Shown here: piece after piece, positions 15,392-23,052 of the stretch | Layout: each line of letters opens with the position of its first letter | Position numbering within the stretch: the stretch's first letter is position 1 | DNA from: JBJXFY01 sp046155815 | GTDB taxonomy: Bacteria > Verrucomicrobiota > Verrucomicrobiia > Limisphaerales > CAIMTB01 | Reading direction: 5' to 3' | Length of the DNA: 26,584 bases | NCBI GenBank assembly: GCA_046155815.1 | Contig: JBJXFY010000123.1 | Location: forward strand, 1 to 26,584 | The notes under the pieces: generated by a model | The model's input: only the letters and a program-made list of their open reading frames with translations | Database searches by the model: none | Told to the model about the DNA's origin: nothing | Translations under genes and position numbers: made by a program

Positions 15392-16729
15392 TCAGCTCCG
15401 CTGCGGCTGCTCCGGGGCCTCGGCGGCGGGCCGCATCTCGGCCGGCGTGCGCGGCGCACGGCGGCCCAGCAGCGCGGCGGCGGCGACAAAAGCCCCCGCC
15501 GCCACGATCACGACCACCCAGCTCGCCGTGAGGAAGAACGGCAGGAACTCCGCCTGCGCCTTCAGAACGTTGCGGGCGGCCATCACCGCGACGTAGCCGA
15601 GGTAGCCCGCCGCGTCGGCCACGTACATCAGGTACCCGAGGTTCGCGCGGTCCCGGGTCAGGGCGATCAGCCGTTCGAACACGGTCGTATGGACGGCGAC
15701 GTACGGCAGGTACAGCCCGATCCCGAGCAGGACCATGAAGGCGAACGCCCCAAGGCTCCCGGATTGGCGGAGAAGGATCGCCGCCGGAATCAGCAGGAGG
15801 CCGCCGGCCGAGATGCCCAGGGACAGCAGGAACGCCGCCCGGTTGTCCCGCACGCCGACAGCCAGCGCGTTCACCGCCACGACGGCCAGCGCCACCCACA
15901 TCTCCGAGCGGGTGAAGACGCCCGGTTGGCCCGTGGTGCCGAGCGCGGCCCACAGTTCCGGCGCGAAGTCGGCCCGGATGCTGCGCAGGACGGTGATGAG
16001 CGTGTAGGCCAGCGTGATGAGCAGCAGGCCGGGCCCATGGCGACGCAGCAATGCGCGACGGTCGGCGCGGTTGATCGGCGTCCGCTCGGAGCGGGCGGCC
16101 ACGTCCTCCGCGGTCGGGCGCGGGATCTTCCCGAGCATCCATGCGAAGCCCGCGAGCGGCGTCAGGAACAGGAGTCCCGCCGCCGCGGGCATCCACCGCT
16201 CCGGCACCCCGCCCGCCAGCAACGCCGCGCCGACCGACTTCGACAGGCCGTCGGCGAGGATGAAGCTCGCGCACAGGCCGGCGACGAAGGCCTCCGTCAT
16301 CCGCCGTCCCTCCAGGAAACCCAGCACCAGTCCGAAGACCATCCCGAGCGGCAGGCCGTTCAGGAACAGGCAGGCCACATTCCACGGCGCCGGAAGGAGG
16401 CCGAAGAGCACCAGGGCCAGCTGCGCCACGCCGATCAGCCCCAGCAGCGTCGCGATCCGCCGCCCCGGCGGCATCTCGGCGATGACACGGATGCCGATGA
16501 TCTTCGACACCGTGTAGCCGAGCACCTGCGAGGTCACCAGCCACGTCTTGAAGCCTGGCCCGAATGGCGCCTCGACGTACAGGCCCGCCGTGAACGGCTT
16601 CCGGAAGCCGTACATCGAGGCGTAGGTGCCGAACGCGGCGACGGCGCACCAAGCGGCCAGAAACGCCGGACGTGACAATAGCCCGGCGAAACCTCCGGGC
16701 GCGGGCAGCGGCGGAGCGGCGGCGTGCAT
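15392..16729 (-). CDS. DUF5690 family MFS-like membrane protein, candidate phosphonate transporter
   Basis: 445 residues from the ATG at 16729; the frame is open further upstream but would run into the HD gene. About twelve hydrophobic helices give a major-facilitator-like layout. The family signatures of DUF5690 are present: GTYASMYGFRKPFTAG, TSQVLGYTVSKIIGIRVI, FLNGLPLGMVFGLVLGFLEG and YLMYVADAAGYLGYVAVM. DUF5690 proteins have no proven substrate. Placement 17 bases after the PhnZ-like gene and as the last member of a phosphonate operon makes uptake of a phosphonate, or export of a product, the leading guess. The conserved Arg and Lys in the first helices could bind an anionic group, as in organophosphate antiporters (inference). 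Confidence 0.78.
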   Translation of the reverse strand: MHAAAPPLPAPGGFAGLLSRPAFLAAWCAVAAFGTYASMYGFRKPFTAGLYVEAPFGPGFKTWLVTSQVLGYTVSKIIGIRVIAEMPPGRRIATLLGLIGVAQLALVLFGLLPAPWNVACLFLNGLPLGMVFGLVLGFLEGRRMTEAFVAGLCASFILADGLSKSVGAALLAGGVPERWMPAAAGLLFLTPLAGFAWMLGKIPRPTAEDVAARSERTPINRADRRALLRRHGPGLLLITLAYTLITVLRSIRADFAPELWAALGTTGQPGVFTRSEMWVALAVVAVNALAVGVRDNRAAFLLSLGISAGGLLLIPAAILLRQSGSLGAFAFMVLLGIGLYLPYVAVHTTVFERLIALTRDRANLGYLMYVADAAGYLGYVAVMAARNVLKAQAEFLPFFLTASWVVVIVAAGAFVAAAALLGRRAPRTPAEMRPAAEAPEQPQRS

Positions 16730-16746
16730 GGCGGCCCGGAGCGCCT

Positions 16747-17301
16747 TCAGGCCACGCGGACGAGAGACTCGATCAGCGGCCTGAACTCCTCCAGCGGCGG
16801 CGTCGCCATGTCCGGTACCTTGCCCTGATCGTCGAAGCGCCGGACCCGCACGGCCCGCTCGAAGTGCGGATGCCGCTGGAATTCGCGCCCCTCCGCCTCG
16901 GTCATCGGGCCGCCCTGCAGGGCGAGGCTCCTGCGCGAGGCGTCGGAGAGGCCGGCGTGGTAGTCCGGCTCCTTCCAGCACAGGTAGCGCTTCGAGGCCG
17001 CGTGCAGCCGGATCGGCTCGACCACCTCCGGGGGGAACCAGCGGGCCAGGCGGTTGGCGCCCACCTGTTCGTGGCGTGCGTCCACGCCGTGGTCCGCGAT
17101 GTCCTCCCCGAGGTCGTGCAGCAGGTGGCCGAAGTCGTGCAGGAGCGCCGCCGCCACGACCTCGGGCGGCTCGCCCGCGGCGCGCGCGAAGGTCGCGCTC
17201 TGCAGGGCGTGCTGGCTCTCCGTCACGTGCTCGCCGTAGCAGCGATGGCCGCGTTCACCGAACACGGCGAAGATTTCGTTCACGATCTCGGTGGGCGTCA
17301 T
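16747..17301 (-). CDS. PhnZ-like HD-domain diiron oxygenase (phosphonate-degradation HD protein, TIGR03276-like)
   Basis: 184 residues, the size of PhnZ. PhnZ uses a mixed-valent diiron centre and O2 to cleave (R)-2-amino-1-hydroxyethylphosphonate into glycine and phosphate. From memory of the PhnZ sequence, all six iron ligands align: His31, His55, Asp56, His77, His100 and Asp157. The substrate-binding Lys104 in HAASKRYL and the blocks LSDASRR-L-LQGGPM and FDDQGK also match. Near the N-terminus the segment CYGEHVTESQH keeps the Glu (Glu24), but the Tyr is one residue closer to it than in PhnZ (Cys21-Tyr22), which may alter substrate choice. No PhnY*-type hydroxylase gene is present to make its expected substrate. 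TmpB-like or other specificity is possible. It lies 45 bases after the alcohol dehydrogenase gene. Confidence 0.87.
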   Translation of the reverse strand: MTPTEIVNEIFAVFGERGHRCYGEHVTESQHALQSATFARAAGEPPEVVAAALLHDFGHLLHDLGEDIADHGVDARHEQVGANRLARWFPPEVVEPIRLHAASKRYLCWKEPDYHAGLSDASRRSLALQGGPMTEAEGREFQRHPHFERAVRVRRFDDQGKVPDMATPPLEEFRPLIESLVRVA

Positions 17302-17346
17302 GGGCGGCTGCGGGTTGATGCTAATGATTGGCGGCTGGCTTACAGG

Positions 17347-18420
17347 TTACGATTGGGAAAGGACCGGCGCATCCGGCAGGTCCGGCCGGATGGCCACCCG
17401 TGGCCAGGCGCCGGACGCCGCAAGCGCAAACGCCGCGCCGATTTCGGCGAGCGGCAACGGCGGCGACACCAGCCGGTCCGCCGGCAGCCCGGCCCCCTGG
17501 CACGCGAGGAACTGCACGGCGGCCTCGAGATGCCGCGGAGCGTAGTTGTGGGTGCCGCGAATCGTCAGGCACTTCCGGACCAGGGTCTCCCCGCTGAGGT
17601 CGAGGTTGCCCGCCGGATGCACCAGCCCGGCCACGGCATAGTGCCCTCCGGGGCGCAGCAGGCGCACACCCTCTGCAATCACCGAGGCCTGGCCGCACGC
17701 CTCGATCACCGCGTCGGCCGTCCCCTCCGGCACCGCTTCGGCGGCGGTGCCCACGGCCGGCTCCCCGCCCAGGGCGGGGACGATCTCGAGCCGCGCCGGC
17801 ACTGCATCCACCACGATGATCCGCCGCCAGCCCGCGGCCCGCAGCAGGGCGCAGGCGTACAAGCCGAGCAGGCCCGCCCCTTGGATCACCGCCGTGGTGC
17901 CGTCGCCGCGGAACGGTTCCGTGGCGGCGACCATGGTTGCGAGCGCGCAGTTGGCCGAGGCGGCCAGTGCATCCGGAACCGTGTCTGGCACCGGAACGAC
18001 CGTCGTGCCAGATCGCAGCACGACGTGGGTGGCATAGCAGCCGTCGAGGCCGGCGCCTTCATCAAGCGGCGCGTGACCGTACTTGAAGAGGCGCGCGCAC
18101 TTCTGCGGCAGGGCCCATTCCCGGCAGGCCGGGCACGCACCGCAACTGTCCGCCAGCGTCCAGCTCACGCGCCGGCCCACGAGCGCGGGGTCGCGGCCCG
18201 CCCCGACGGCAAGCACGCGGCCGACCGCCTCATGGCCTAGGACGGCGGGCGCGGGCTCGCGGCGCCGGCCAGCCACCGTGTGCAGGTCGGACCCGCAAAC
18301 GGTGGCCAGGGAGATGGCGGCAAGCACCTGGCCGGGTTCCAGTGCCGCCGGCAGGAGACGCTCCGACAGGGTGAACGGCTCACCGGGTCCGTGGAAGATC
18401 GCAACGCGGGCGGTGCTCAC
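17347..18420 (-). CDS. Zinc-dependent alcohol dehydrogenase, phosphonate-associated (HpnZ/TIGR03366-like)
   Basis: 357 residues from a GTG at 18420. This is a medium-chain dehydrogenase: catalytic-zinc region VCGSDLHTV (Cys42, Asp44, His46) with GHE at about 62-64, structural-zinc cysteines in CGACPACREWALPQKC, and a nucleotide-binding VIQGAGLLGLYACALL followed by VDAVPARLEI, which suggests NAD(H). It resembles the alcohol dehydrogenases repeatedly found in phosphonate catabolism clusters (named HpnZ in TIGRFAMs), whose substrate was never settled. Being 16 bases downstream of phnY, it may oxidise a hydroxy-phosphonate such as 2-hydroxyethylphosphonate to phosphonoacetaldehyde (hypothesis). 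Confidence 0.87.
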   Translation of the reverse strand: MSTARVAIFHGPGEPFTLSERLLPAALEPGQVLAAISLATVCGSDLHTVAGRRREPAPAVLGHEAVGRVLAVGAGRDPALVGRRVSWTLADSCGACPACREWALPQKCARLFKYGHAPLDEGAGLDGCYATHVVLRSGTTVVPVPDTVPDALAASANCALATMVAATEPFRGDGTTAVIQGAGLLGLYACALLRAAGWRRIIVVDAVPARLEIVPALGGEPAVGTAAEAVPEGTADAVIEACGQASVIAEGVRLLRPGGHYAVAGLVHPAGNLDLSGETLVRKCLTIRGTHNYAPRHLEAAVQFLACQGAGLPADRLVSPPLPLAEIGAAFALAASGAWPRVAIRPDLPDAPVLSQS

Positions 18421-18436
18421 AGGAGGCCGTCTGGTC

Positions 18437-19852
18437 TCACCACGGCAGGCTGAAGGTCTTGACGGTGCCGTAGGCCTTCATCGCCTCGATCACGCCCTCC
18501 TTCACCCCGAGGCCGCTGTCCTTGATGCCGCCGAAGGGGCTGTTCTCGACGCGGTAGGCGGGCACTTCGTTGATGTTCACCATGCCGCAGCGCAGCGCGC
18601 GGACCGCCTTCAGCGCGTGGTCCAGGTTCGTGGTCACGATCCCGGCCGAGAGGCCGTAGGCGGTCGAGTTGGCCAGGGCCAGCGCGTCGTCGAGGTCGCG
18701 CACGGCCACGATGGGCGCGAGCGGGCCGAAGCTTTCGCAGACGATCATCCGGCAGCCCCGCGGCACGCCGGCGATCACCGTGGGCGGGAACAGCGCGCCC
18801 TGGCGCTCCCCTCCGACGAGGATTCTCGCGCCGGCGGCGACGGCTTCATTCACGACGGCTTCCAGGCAGATGGCGGAAGCCTCGTCAATGACCGTCCCTA
18901 CCCGCGTGGCCTCGTCGGCCGGGTCGCCGCAGACGTAATCGCGGCTTCTCTCGACGAGGCGGCGGGTGAGTTCCGGCGCGAGGCCGTCCTGCACGAGGAT
19001 GCGCTTCACGGCGGTGCAGCGCTGACCGGAATTTCGGAAGCTGCCTTCGGCGGCGAGCGTCACGGCCAGGTCGAGGTCCGCGTCGTCGAGGATGATGAGC
19101 GGGTCGTTGCCGCCGAGCTCGAGGACGAGGCGCTTGTAGCCGGCCGTCGCAGCGATGCGCCTGCCGACGGCGACGCTGCCCGTGAAGGCGACCAGCTCGA
19201 CCTCGGGATGCTGCACCAGCGCCTCGGCGACCTCGGGGGTGGGGCCGAGCAGCACGCTGAGCATCGCCGGCGGCAGGCCGGCCTCGTACAGCAGCGCGGC
19301 GAACTTCAGCGCGACGAGGGGCGTCTTCTCCGAAGGCTTGAGGACGAGCGGCGTGCCGGCGGCGAAGGCCGGGGCGACCTTGTGCGCGACCTGGTTGAGG
19401 GGGTGGTTGAAGGGCGTGATGGCCGCGGCGCAGCGCAGCGGCTCGCGCGTGGTGAAGATGCGGCGCCGCTTGCCGAGCGGGGAGACGTCGCCGGCGAAGG
19501 CCTGGCCGTCGTCGCGCAGCGCCTCCATCGCGGCGAAGCGCAGCACGTCCAGCGTGCGCGTGACCTCGTAGCGCGTCTCCCACAGCGCCAGCCCGGCCTC
19601 GGTGGTGATCAGCCGGGCGAACTCCTCGCGCCGCGCCTCGAGCGCCTGCCGTGCGCGGTCGAGCACCTGCGAGCGTTCCCAGCGCGAGAGGGCCGGTCCG
19701 GCGGCCAGCGCGGCCTGCACGGCGGATTCCGTGTCGGCGCGGGAGGCGGTGATGACGCGGCCGGCTTCCGAGCCGTCCCAGGGGTTCTGGACGATGAGCG
19801 TGCCCGCGCCGGCCACGGGTCGGCCGGCGATCAGGCTTGAGAGGATCAACAT
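18437..19852 (-). CDS. phnY: Phosphonoacetaldehyde dehydrogenase
   Basis: 471 residues from the ATG at 19852, which overlaps the end of the PbfA-like gene by seven bases. It is a full aldehyde dehydrogenase: FNHPLNQVAHKVAP with Asn149, the NAD-site LKPSEKTP (171-178), TGSVAVGRRI, catalytic Glu245 in LELGGNDP and catalytic Cys279 in NSGQRCTAVKR. The strings FNHPLNQVAHKVAP and NSGQRCTAVKR are those of PhnY, which oxidises phosphonoacetaldehyde to phosphonoacetate with NAD+. With phnW and phnA nearby this completes the PhnWAY pathway. Cytoplasmic. PhnY should not be confused with the unrelated 2-oxoglutarate oxygenase PhnY*. Confidence 0.93.
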   Translation of the reverse strand: MLILSSLIAGRPVAGAGTLIVQNPWDGSEAGRVITASRADTESAVQAALAAGPALSRWERSQVLDRARQALEARREEFARLITTEAGLALWETRYEVTRTLDVLRFAAMEALRDDGQAFAGDVSPLGKRRRIFTTREPLRCAAAITPFNHPLNQVAHKVAPAFAAGTPLVLKPSEKTPLVALKFAALLYEAGLPPAMLSVLLGPTPEVAEALVQHPEVELVAFTGSVAVGRRIAATAGYKRLVLELGGNDPLIILDDADLDLAVTLAAEGSFRNSGQRCTAVKRILVQDGLAPELTRRLVERSRDYVCGDPADEATRVGTVIDEASAICLEAVVNEAVAAGARILVGGERQGALFPPTVIAGVPRGCRMIVCESFGPLAPIVAVRDLDDALALANSTAYGLSAGIVTTNLDHALKAVRALRCGMVNINEVPAYRVENSPFGGIKDSGLGVKEGVIEAMKAYGTVKTFSLPW

Positions 19853-21153
19853 GGGGCGGTGGAGGCGCCCGGCGCGTTGAGGGCGCAGACGAAGCGTTCG
19901 AGGAAGGCCTCGATGACGTCGTCGGTGTGGGCGAGGGAGAGGTAGAGTTTGGTGCCCATCGGGTTCAGGAACACCTGCCGGCGCAGCAGCTCGAGCATCA
20001 GGCGCCGGCCGCGCGCGCGGTCGCTGGCCAGCCAGGTCCGCTGGTCCACGACCGGCGTGGCGGAGAAGGCGACCTGGCCGAGCGGGCCGTCGCCCAGGAC
20101 CTGTGCGGCGACGCCCTGCGCCCGCAGCACACCGCCGAGCAGCCGGCGGAAGTTCCGCCCCAGCTCGTGCAGGTGCGGATAGACGCCGGGCTCGGCCAGC
20201 ACGTCGAGCGTGGCCAGTGCCGCGGCGCAGGAGACGGGATTGCCGCCGGACGTCGAGGCGGACCACGCGTAGTCCGCGCCCGGCAGGCGGTGCTCATTCA
20301 CCGCCTCCATGAGTTCCGCGCGGCCGGCGTACGCGCCGATGGGGAAACCGCCGCCGAGCGCCTTGCCGTAGGCCACGAGGTCGGGGATGACGCCGTAGTA
20401 CTCCTGCGCCCCACCGGGCGCGAGGCGGAAGCCCGTGACCACCTCGTCGAAAACCAGCGCGATGCCGTGGCGGGAAGTGAGTTCGCGCAGGCCGGCGAGA
20501 AAGCCGTCCTTCGGCGTCAGGCAGCGGTGCAGCGGCTCGACGATCACCGCGGCCAGCTCCGGGCCGTGAGTTGCGATGATGGCCTCCGTTGTGGCGAGGT
20601 CGTTGTACGGTGCGACCAGCACATCGCGCTCAACCCACGGCGCACCGGCCCCGGTGGGGTCGCAGTGCGGCGGCGCGACGTCGCGGCCGTGGATCATGCC
20701 CGCCACACCGACCGGGTGCTGGCCGTGGTATGCGCCGCCGAAGCGCAGCACCCTCGGCCGGCCCGTGGCGGCGTGCGCCACGCGCAGGCAGAGCATGGTG
20801 GCCTCGGTGCCGGAGGCCACGAAGCGGACGCGCTCGGCGCACGGGCTGACCGCGGCGATGCGTTCGGCCAGCTCGACGGCGCGGCGATTCACGGCGGCGA
20901 AGTTCGCGCCGTCCCGCGCCGCGGCGGTGGCGGCCTCGATCACCTTGGGATGCGCGTGGCCGACCAGCGCCGCGCCCCAGGCCATCGTGAAGTCGAGGAA
21001 CTCGCGGCCCTCCGTGTCCCAGACCCGCGCGCCCTCGCCGCGGGCGAGCACCGGCACCAGCTCCGGCGGCAGGCCGAACTCGCCGTTCGAGCCGGCGGGG
21101 AACAGCGCCAGCGCGCGTTCGCGCCAGGTGGCGGTCTGGAGGCGGTCGGTCAT
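19846..21153 (-). CDS. pbfA: PbfA-like PLP lyase of (R)-1-hydroxy-2-aminoethylphosphonate
   Basis: 435 residues, class III aminotransferase fold. PLP-site features: SGTEAT (114-119), YHG (142-144), Asp236 in FDEVVTGFR and the Schiff-base Lys264 in AYGKALGGGFPIGA. The overall pattern (GSNGEF near the N-terminus, MAWGAALVGHAHP, VEPLHR, LAPGGAQEYYGVIPDLVAYGK, ASTSGGNP) is like glutamate-1-semialdehyde aminomutase relatives and, more specifically, PbfA, which removes ammonia from (R)-1-hydroxy-2-aminoethylphosphonate to give phosphonoacetaldehyde. Its position directly before phnY fits, since the product is the PhnY substrate. It starts seven bases after the phosphoesterase gene. A different omega-aminotransferase or mutase role for a related aminophosphonate cannot be excluded. 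Confidence 0.82.
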   Translation of the reverse strand: MTDRLQTATWRERALALFPAGSNGEFGLPPELVPVLARGEGARVWDTEGREFLDFTMAWGAALVGHAHPKVIEAATAAARDGANFAAVNRRAVELAERIAAVSPCAERVRFVASGTEATMLCLRVAHAATGRPRVLRFGGAYHGQHPVGVAGMIHGRDVAPPHCDPTGAGAPWVERDVLVAPYNDLATTEAIIATHGPELAAVIVEPLHRCLTPKDGFLAGLRELTSRHGIALVFDEVVTGFRLAPGGAQEYYGVIPDLVAYGKALGGGFPIGAYAGRAELMEAVNEHRLPGADYAWSASTSGGNPVSCAAALATLDVLAEPGVYPHLHELGRNFRRLLGGVLRAQGVAAQVLGDGPLGQVAFSATPVVDQRTWLASDRARGRRLMLELLRRQVFLNPMGTKLYLSLAHTDDVIEAFLERFVCALNAPGASTAPC

Positions 21154-21160
21154 GGGTGGT

Positions 21161-23038
21161 TCAGCGGCCGGCGGGCTTGGTCAGCTCGAAGGTGTCGAAG
21201 AGCCGGCCCTCGAGGTCGTAGGCCTTGAACTGGATCGTCCGGTCCTGCACCACGGCGAAGCAGTAGTGATGGCCGCGGGCGACGTGCAGCGTGAACCACG
21301 CGCGCTGCGGGCCCGCCTGCTCCAGGCCGCCGCCGCCGCCGCCGCTCACCACGTAGCGCACGCCCTTCTTCTGATTGATGGCCATCCGGAAGAGCGGCCA
21401 GGTGCGCTCGTAGCTGTGAATGTGGCCGGCGAAGGCGATGTCCACGCCGTGCTTCTCGTAGAGCGGGACGAGCTGGCGGACGTTGCTGTCGCCCCAGTCG
21501 AAGCCGTCACGCGCCTTGCCCTTCCACTGGTCGCCGTAGTCGTCCTCGTCCGAGCTGAAGCAGGGATGGTGATGGGCGGTGAATTTCCACACGGCCCTGG
21601 ACTTCCTCAGCGCCTGCTCGAGCCGGCGGTACTGCTCGCTGTCCGGGCCGCAGTCCTTGTTCGAGTCAATCATGAAGAACTCCGCGTTGCCGTACTTGAA
21701 GGTGTAGAAGTACTCCGGGTCCGGCAGGCTGAAGTAGTCGTAGTACCAGTGGCTGTTCTTCTCGTGGTTGCCGATCACCGGGAAGACCGGGACGTGCGCG
21801 AACAGCCGTGCGCACGGCTCGAAGAGGTCATGGACCCACTGCGGCTTCGCAAAGCCGTCGTCCACCACGTCGCCGACGTGGATCATGAGGTTGGGCCGCA
21901 GGGCGAAGATGCCCTCGGCGCACTTGCGGGTGACTTCGGGATTGCGCTGGGTGTCGCCGAGGATGCCAAAGGCCCACGCCTGATCCGGTCCGGGCGTGGT
22001 CTGGAAGGTGGCGATCTCGCTGCGGGCCACGTTGCCAGCGGCGTCGGTGCAGGTGACCCGGTAGAAGTAGCGGGTGAAGGGCTTCAGCCCGGTGAGCTTC
22101 ACCTCGTGAATGAGCTTCGGATCGGAGGTCACTGCACGAAGCTTCAGCGGCTGGGTTTCGGCGTACTCGACGACCATGGTGGCGGGCGCCGTCGTCTCGG
22201 CCATGATGGTCATCGAGTCCGTGGTGCCGAACTGGAGGTAGGGCTGAACGAGGAACTTGAGTTCCTGGTTCAGCGGCGCGCGCCACGCGAGCAGCGCGGC
22301 GTTCTTCTGCGCCAGCTCGGCCAGCTCCACGGGGGTGAGTGCGCGGCCGTACACCTTGACCTCGAACAGCGCGCCCTCGAGCGGGTTCAGCTCGTCGTCA
22401 TCGGCATACGCACCGACGGCGTAGCGTCCGCGCTCGGGGTAGAGAATGTCGCCCGACTGTGCCGTGGACTCGCCGTCGGGCTTGCCGTCCACATACAGAC
22501 GCATGGTCGTGCCGTCGTAGGTGGCCGCGACGTGGTGCCAGCGGCCGCGCTCGACGGGGGTCCGGCCGGCGAGGGTGGTCAGCCTGCCGGTGCCGTCATC
22601 CCCGCCGCGGGTGGCGAGGCGGAAGGTGAAGGCGCGACGGTCGTAGCCGAGCACCCAGCCCTTCTCGAAGTCGCCGTTGTCCTGCACGAAGCCGGCGATG
22701 CCGCCGTCGTTCTGCGTGTCGTCCAACAGCACCCAGGCAGCGGCGGAGAAGTCGTTCGTCGGCAGCGCCGGCCGCGCGGCCTCGAGGGAGGGCGCGGCGA
22801 GGAGCCAGTCGTGGTAGCCGTCGAGCACGAGCGCCTGCGCGGGGCCGACGTTCGTGATCACGGGCGCGCCCTGCACCGAGGCGGGGAGGCGGCCGGTGAG
22901 GTCGCGCCAGGCGCCGTTCTCGATCGGATGGACGCCGGTGGCGTAGTGCAGGAGCAGCCGGTCCTCGATCCGGTCGGGGTGGGCCGCGAGCCGGAAGGCG
23001 GCGAGCAGCGTGAGGCAGAGCAGGGCGGGGAGGCGCAT
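21161..23038 (-). CDS. Secreted LamG plus purple-acid-phosphatase-like metallophosphoesterase
   Basis: 625 residues with a signal peptide (1-19, AFRLAA). Residues about 25-245 form a concanavalin/LamG domain (AAWVLLDDTQ ... RWHHVAATYDGTTMRLYVDGKPDG ... VKVYGRALTPVELAEL). About 260-348 is a fibronectin-like domain as at the N-terminus of purple acid phosphatases. The metallophosphoesterase domain follows with LGDTQ (Asp362), HVGDVVDDG (Asp390), GNHE (Asn424/His425), AHHHP (His490 region) and GHIHSYERT (His539/His541). The Tyr of the purple-acid-phosphatase GDLSY motif is absent, so the metal site should not be purple. It probably cleaves phosphate or phosphonate esters outside the cytoplasm. 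It sits 14 bases after phnA and 7 before pbfA, clearly co-transcribed. Substrate unknown. Confidence 0.87.
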   Translation of the reverse strand: MRLPALLCLTLLAAFRLAAHPDRIEDRLLLHYATGVHPIENGAWRDLTGRLPASVQGAPVITNVGPAQALVLDGYHDWLLAAPSLEAARPALPTNDFSAAAWVLLDDTQNDGGIAGFVQDNGDFEKGWVLGYDRRAFTFRLATRGGDDGTGRLTTLAGRTPVERGRWHHVAATYDGTTMRLYVDGKPDGESTAQSGDILYPERGRYAVGAYADDDELNPLEGALFEVKVYGRALTPVELAELAQKNAALLAWRAPLNQELKFLVQPYLQFGTTDSMTIMAETTAPATMVVEYAETQPLKLRAVTSDPKLIHEVKLTGLKPFTRYFYRVTCTDAAGNVARSEIATFQTTPGPDQAWAFGILGDTQRNPEVTRKCAEGIFALRPNLMIHVGDVVDDGFAKPQWVHDLFEPCARLFAHVPVFPVIGNHEKNSHWYYDYFSLPDPEYFYTFKYGNAEFFMIDSNKDCGPDSEQYRRLEQALRKSRAVWKFTAHHHPCFSSDEDDYGDQWKGKARDGFDWGDSNVRQLVPLYEKHGVDIAFAGHIHSYERTWPLFRMAINQKKGVRYVVSGGGGGGLEQAGPQRAWFTLHVARGHHYCFAVVQDRTIQFKAYDLEGRLFDTFELTKPAGR

Positions 23039-23052
23039 GGAGCGGAGGCGGT

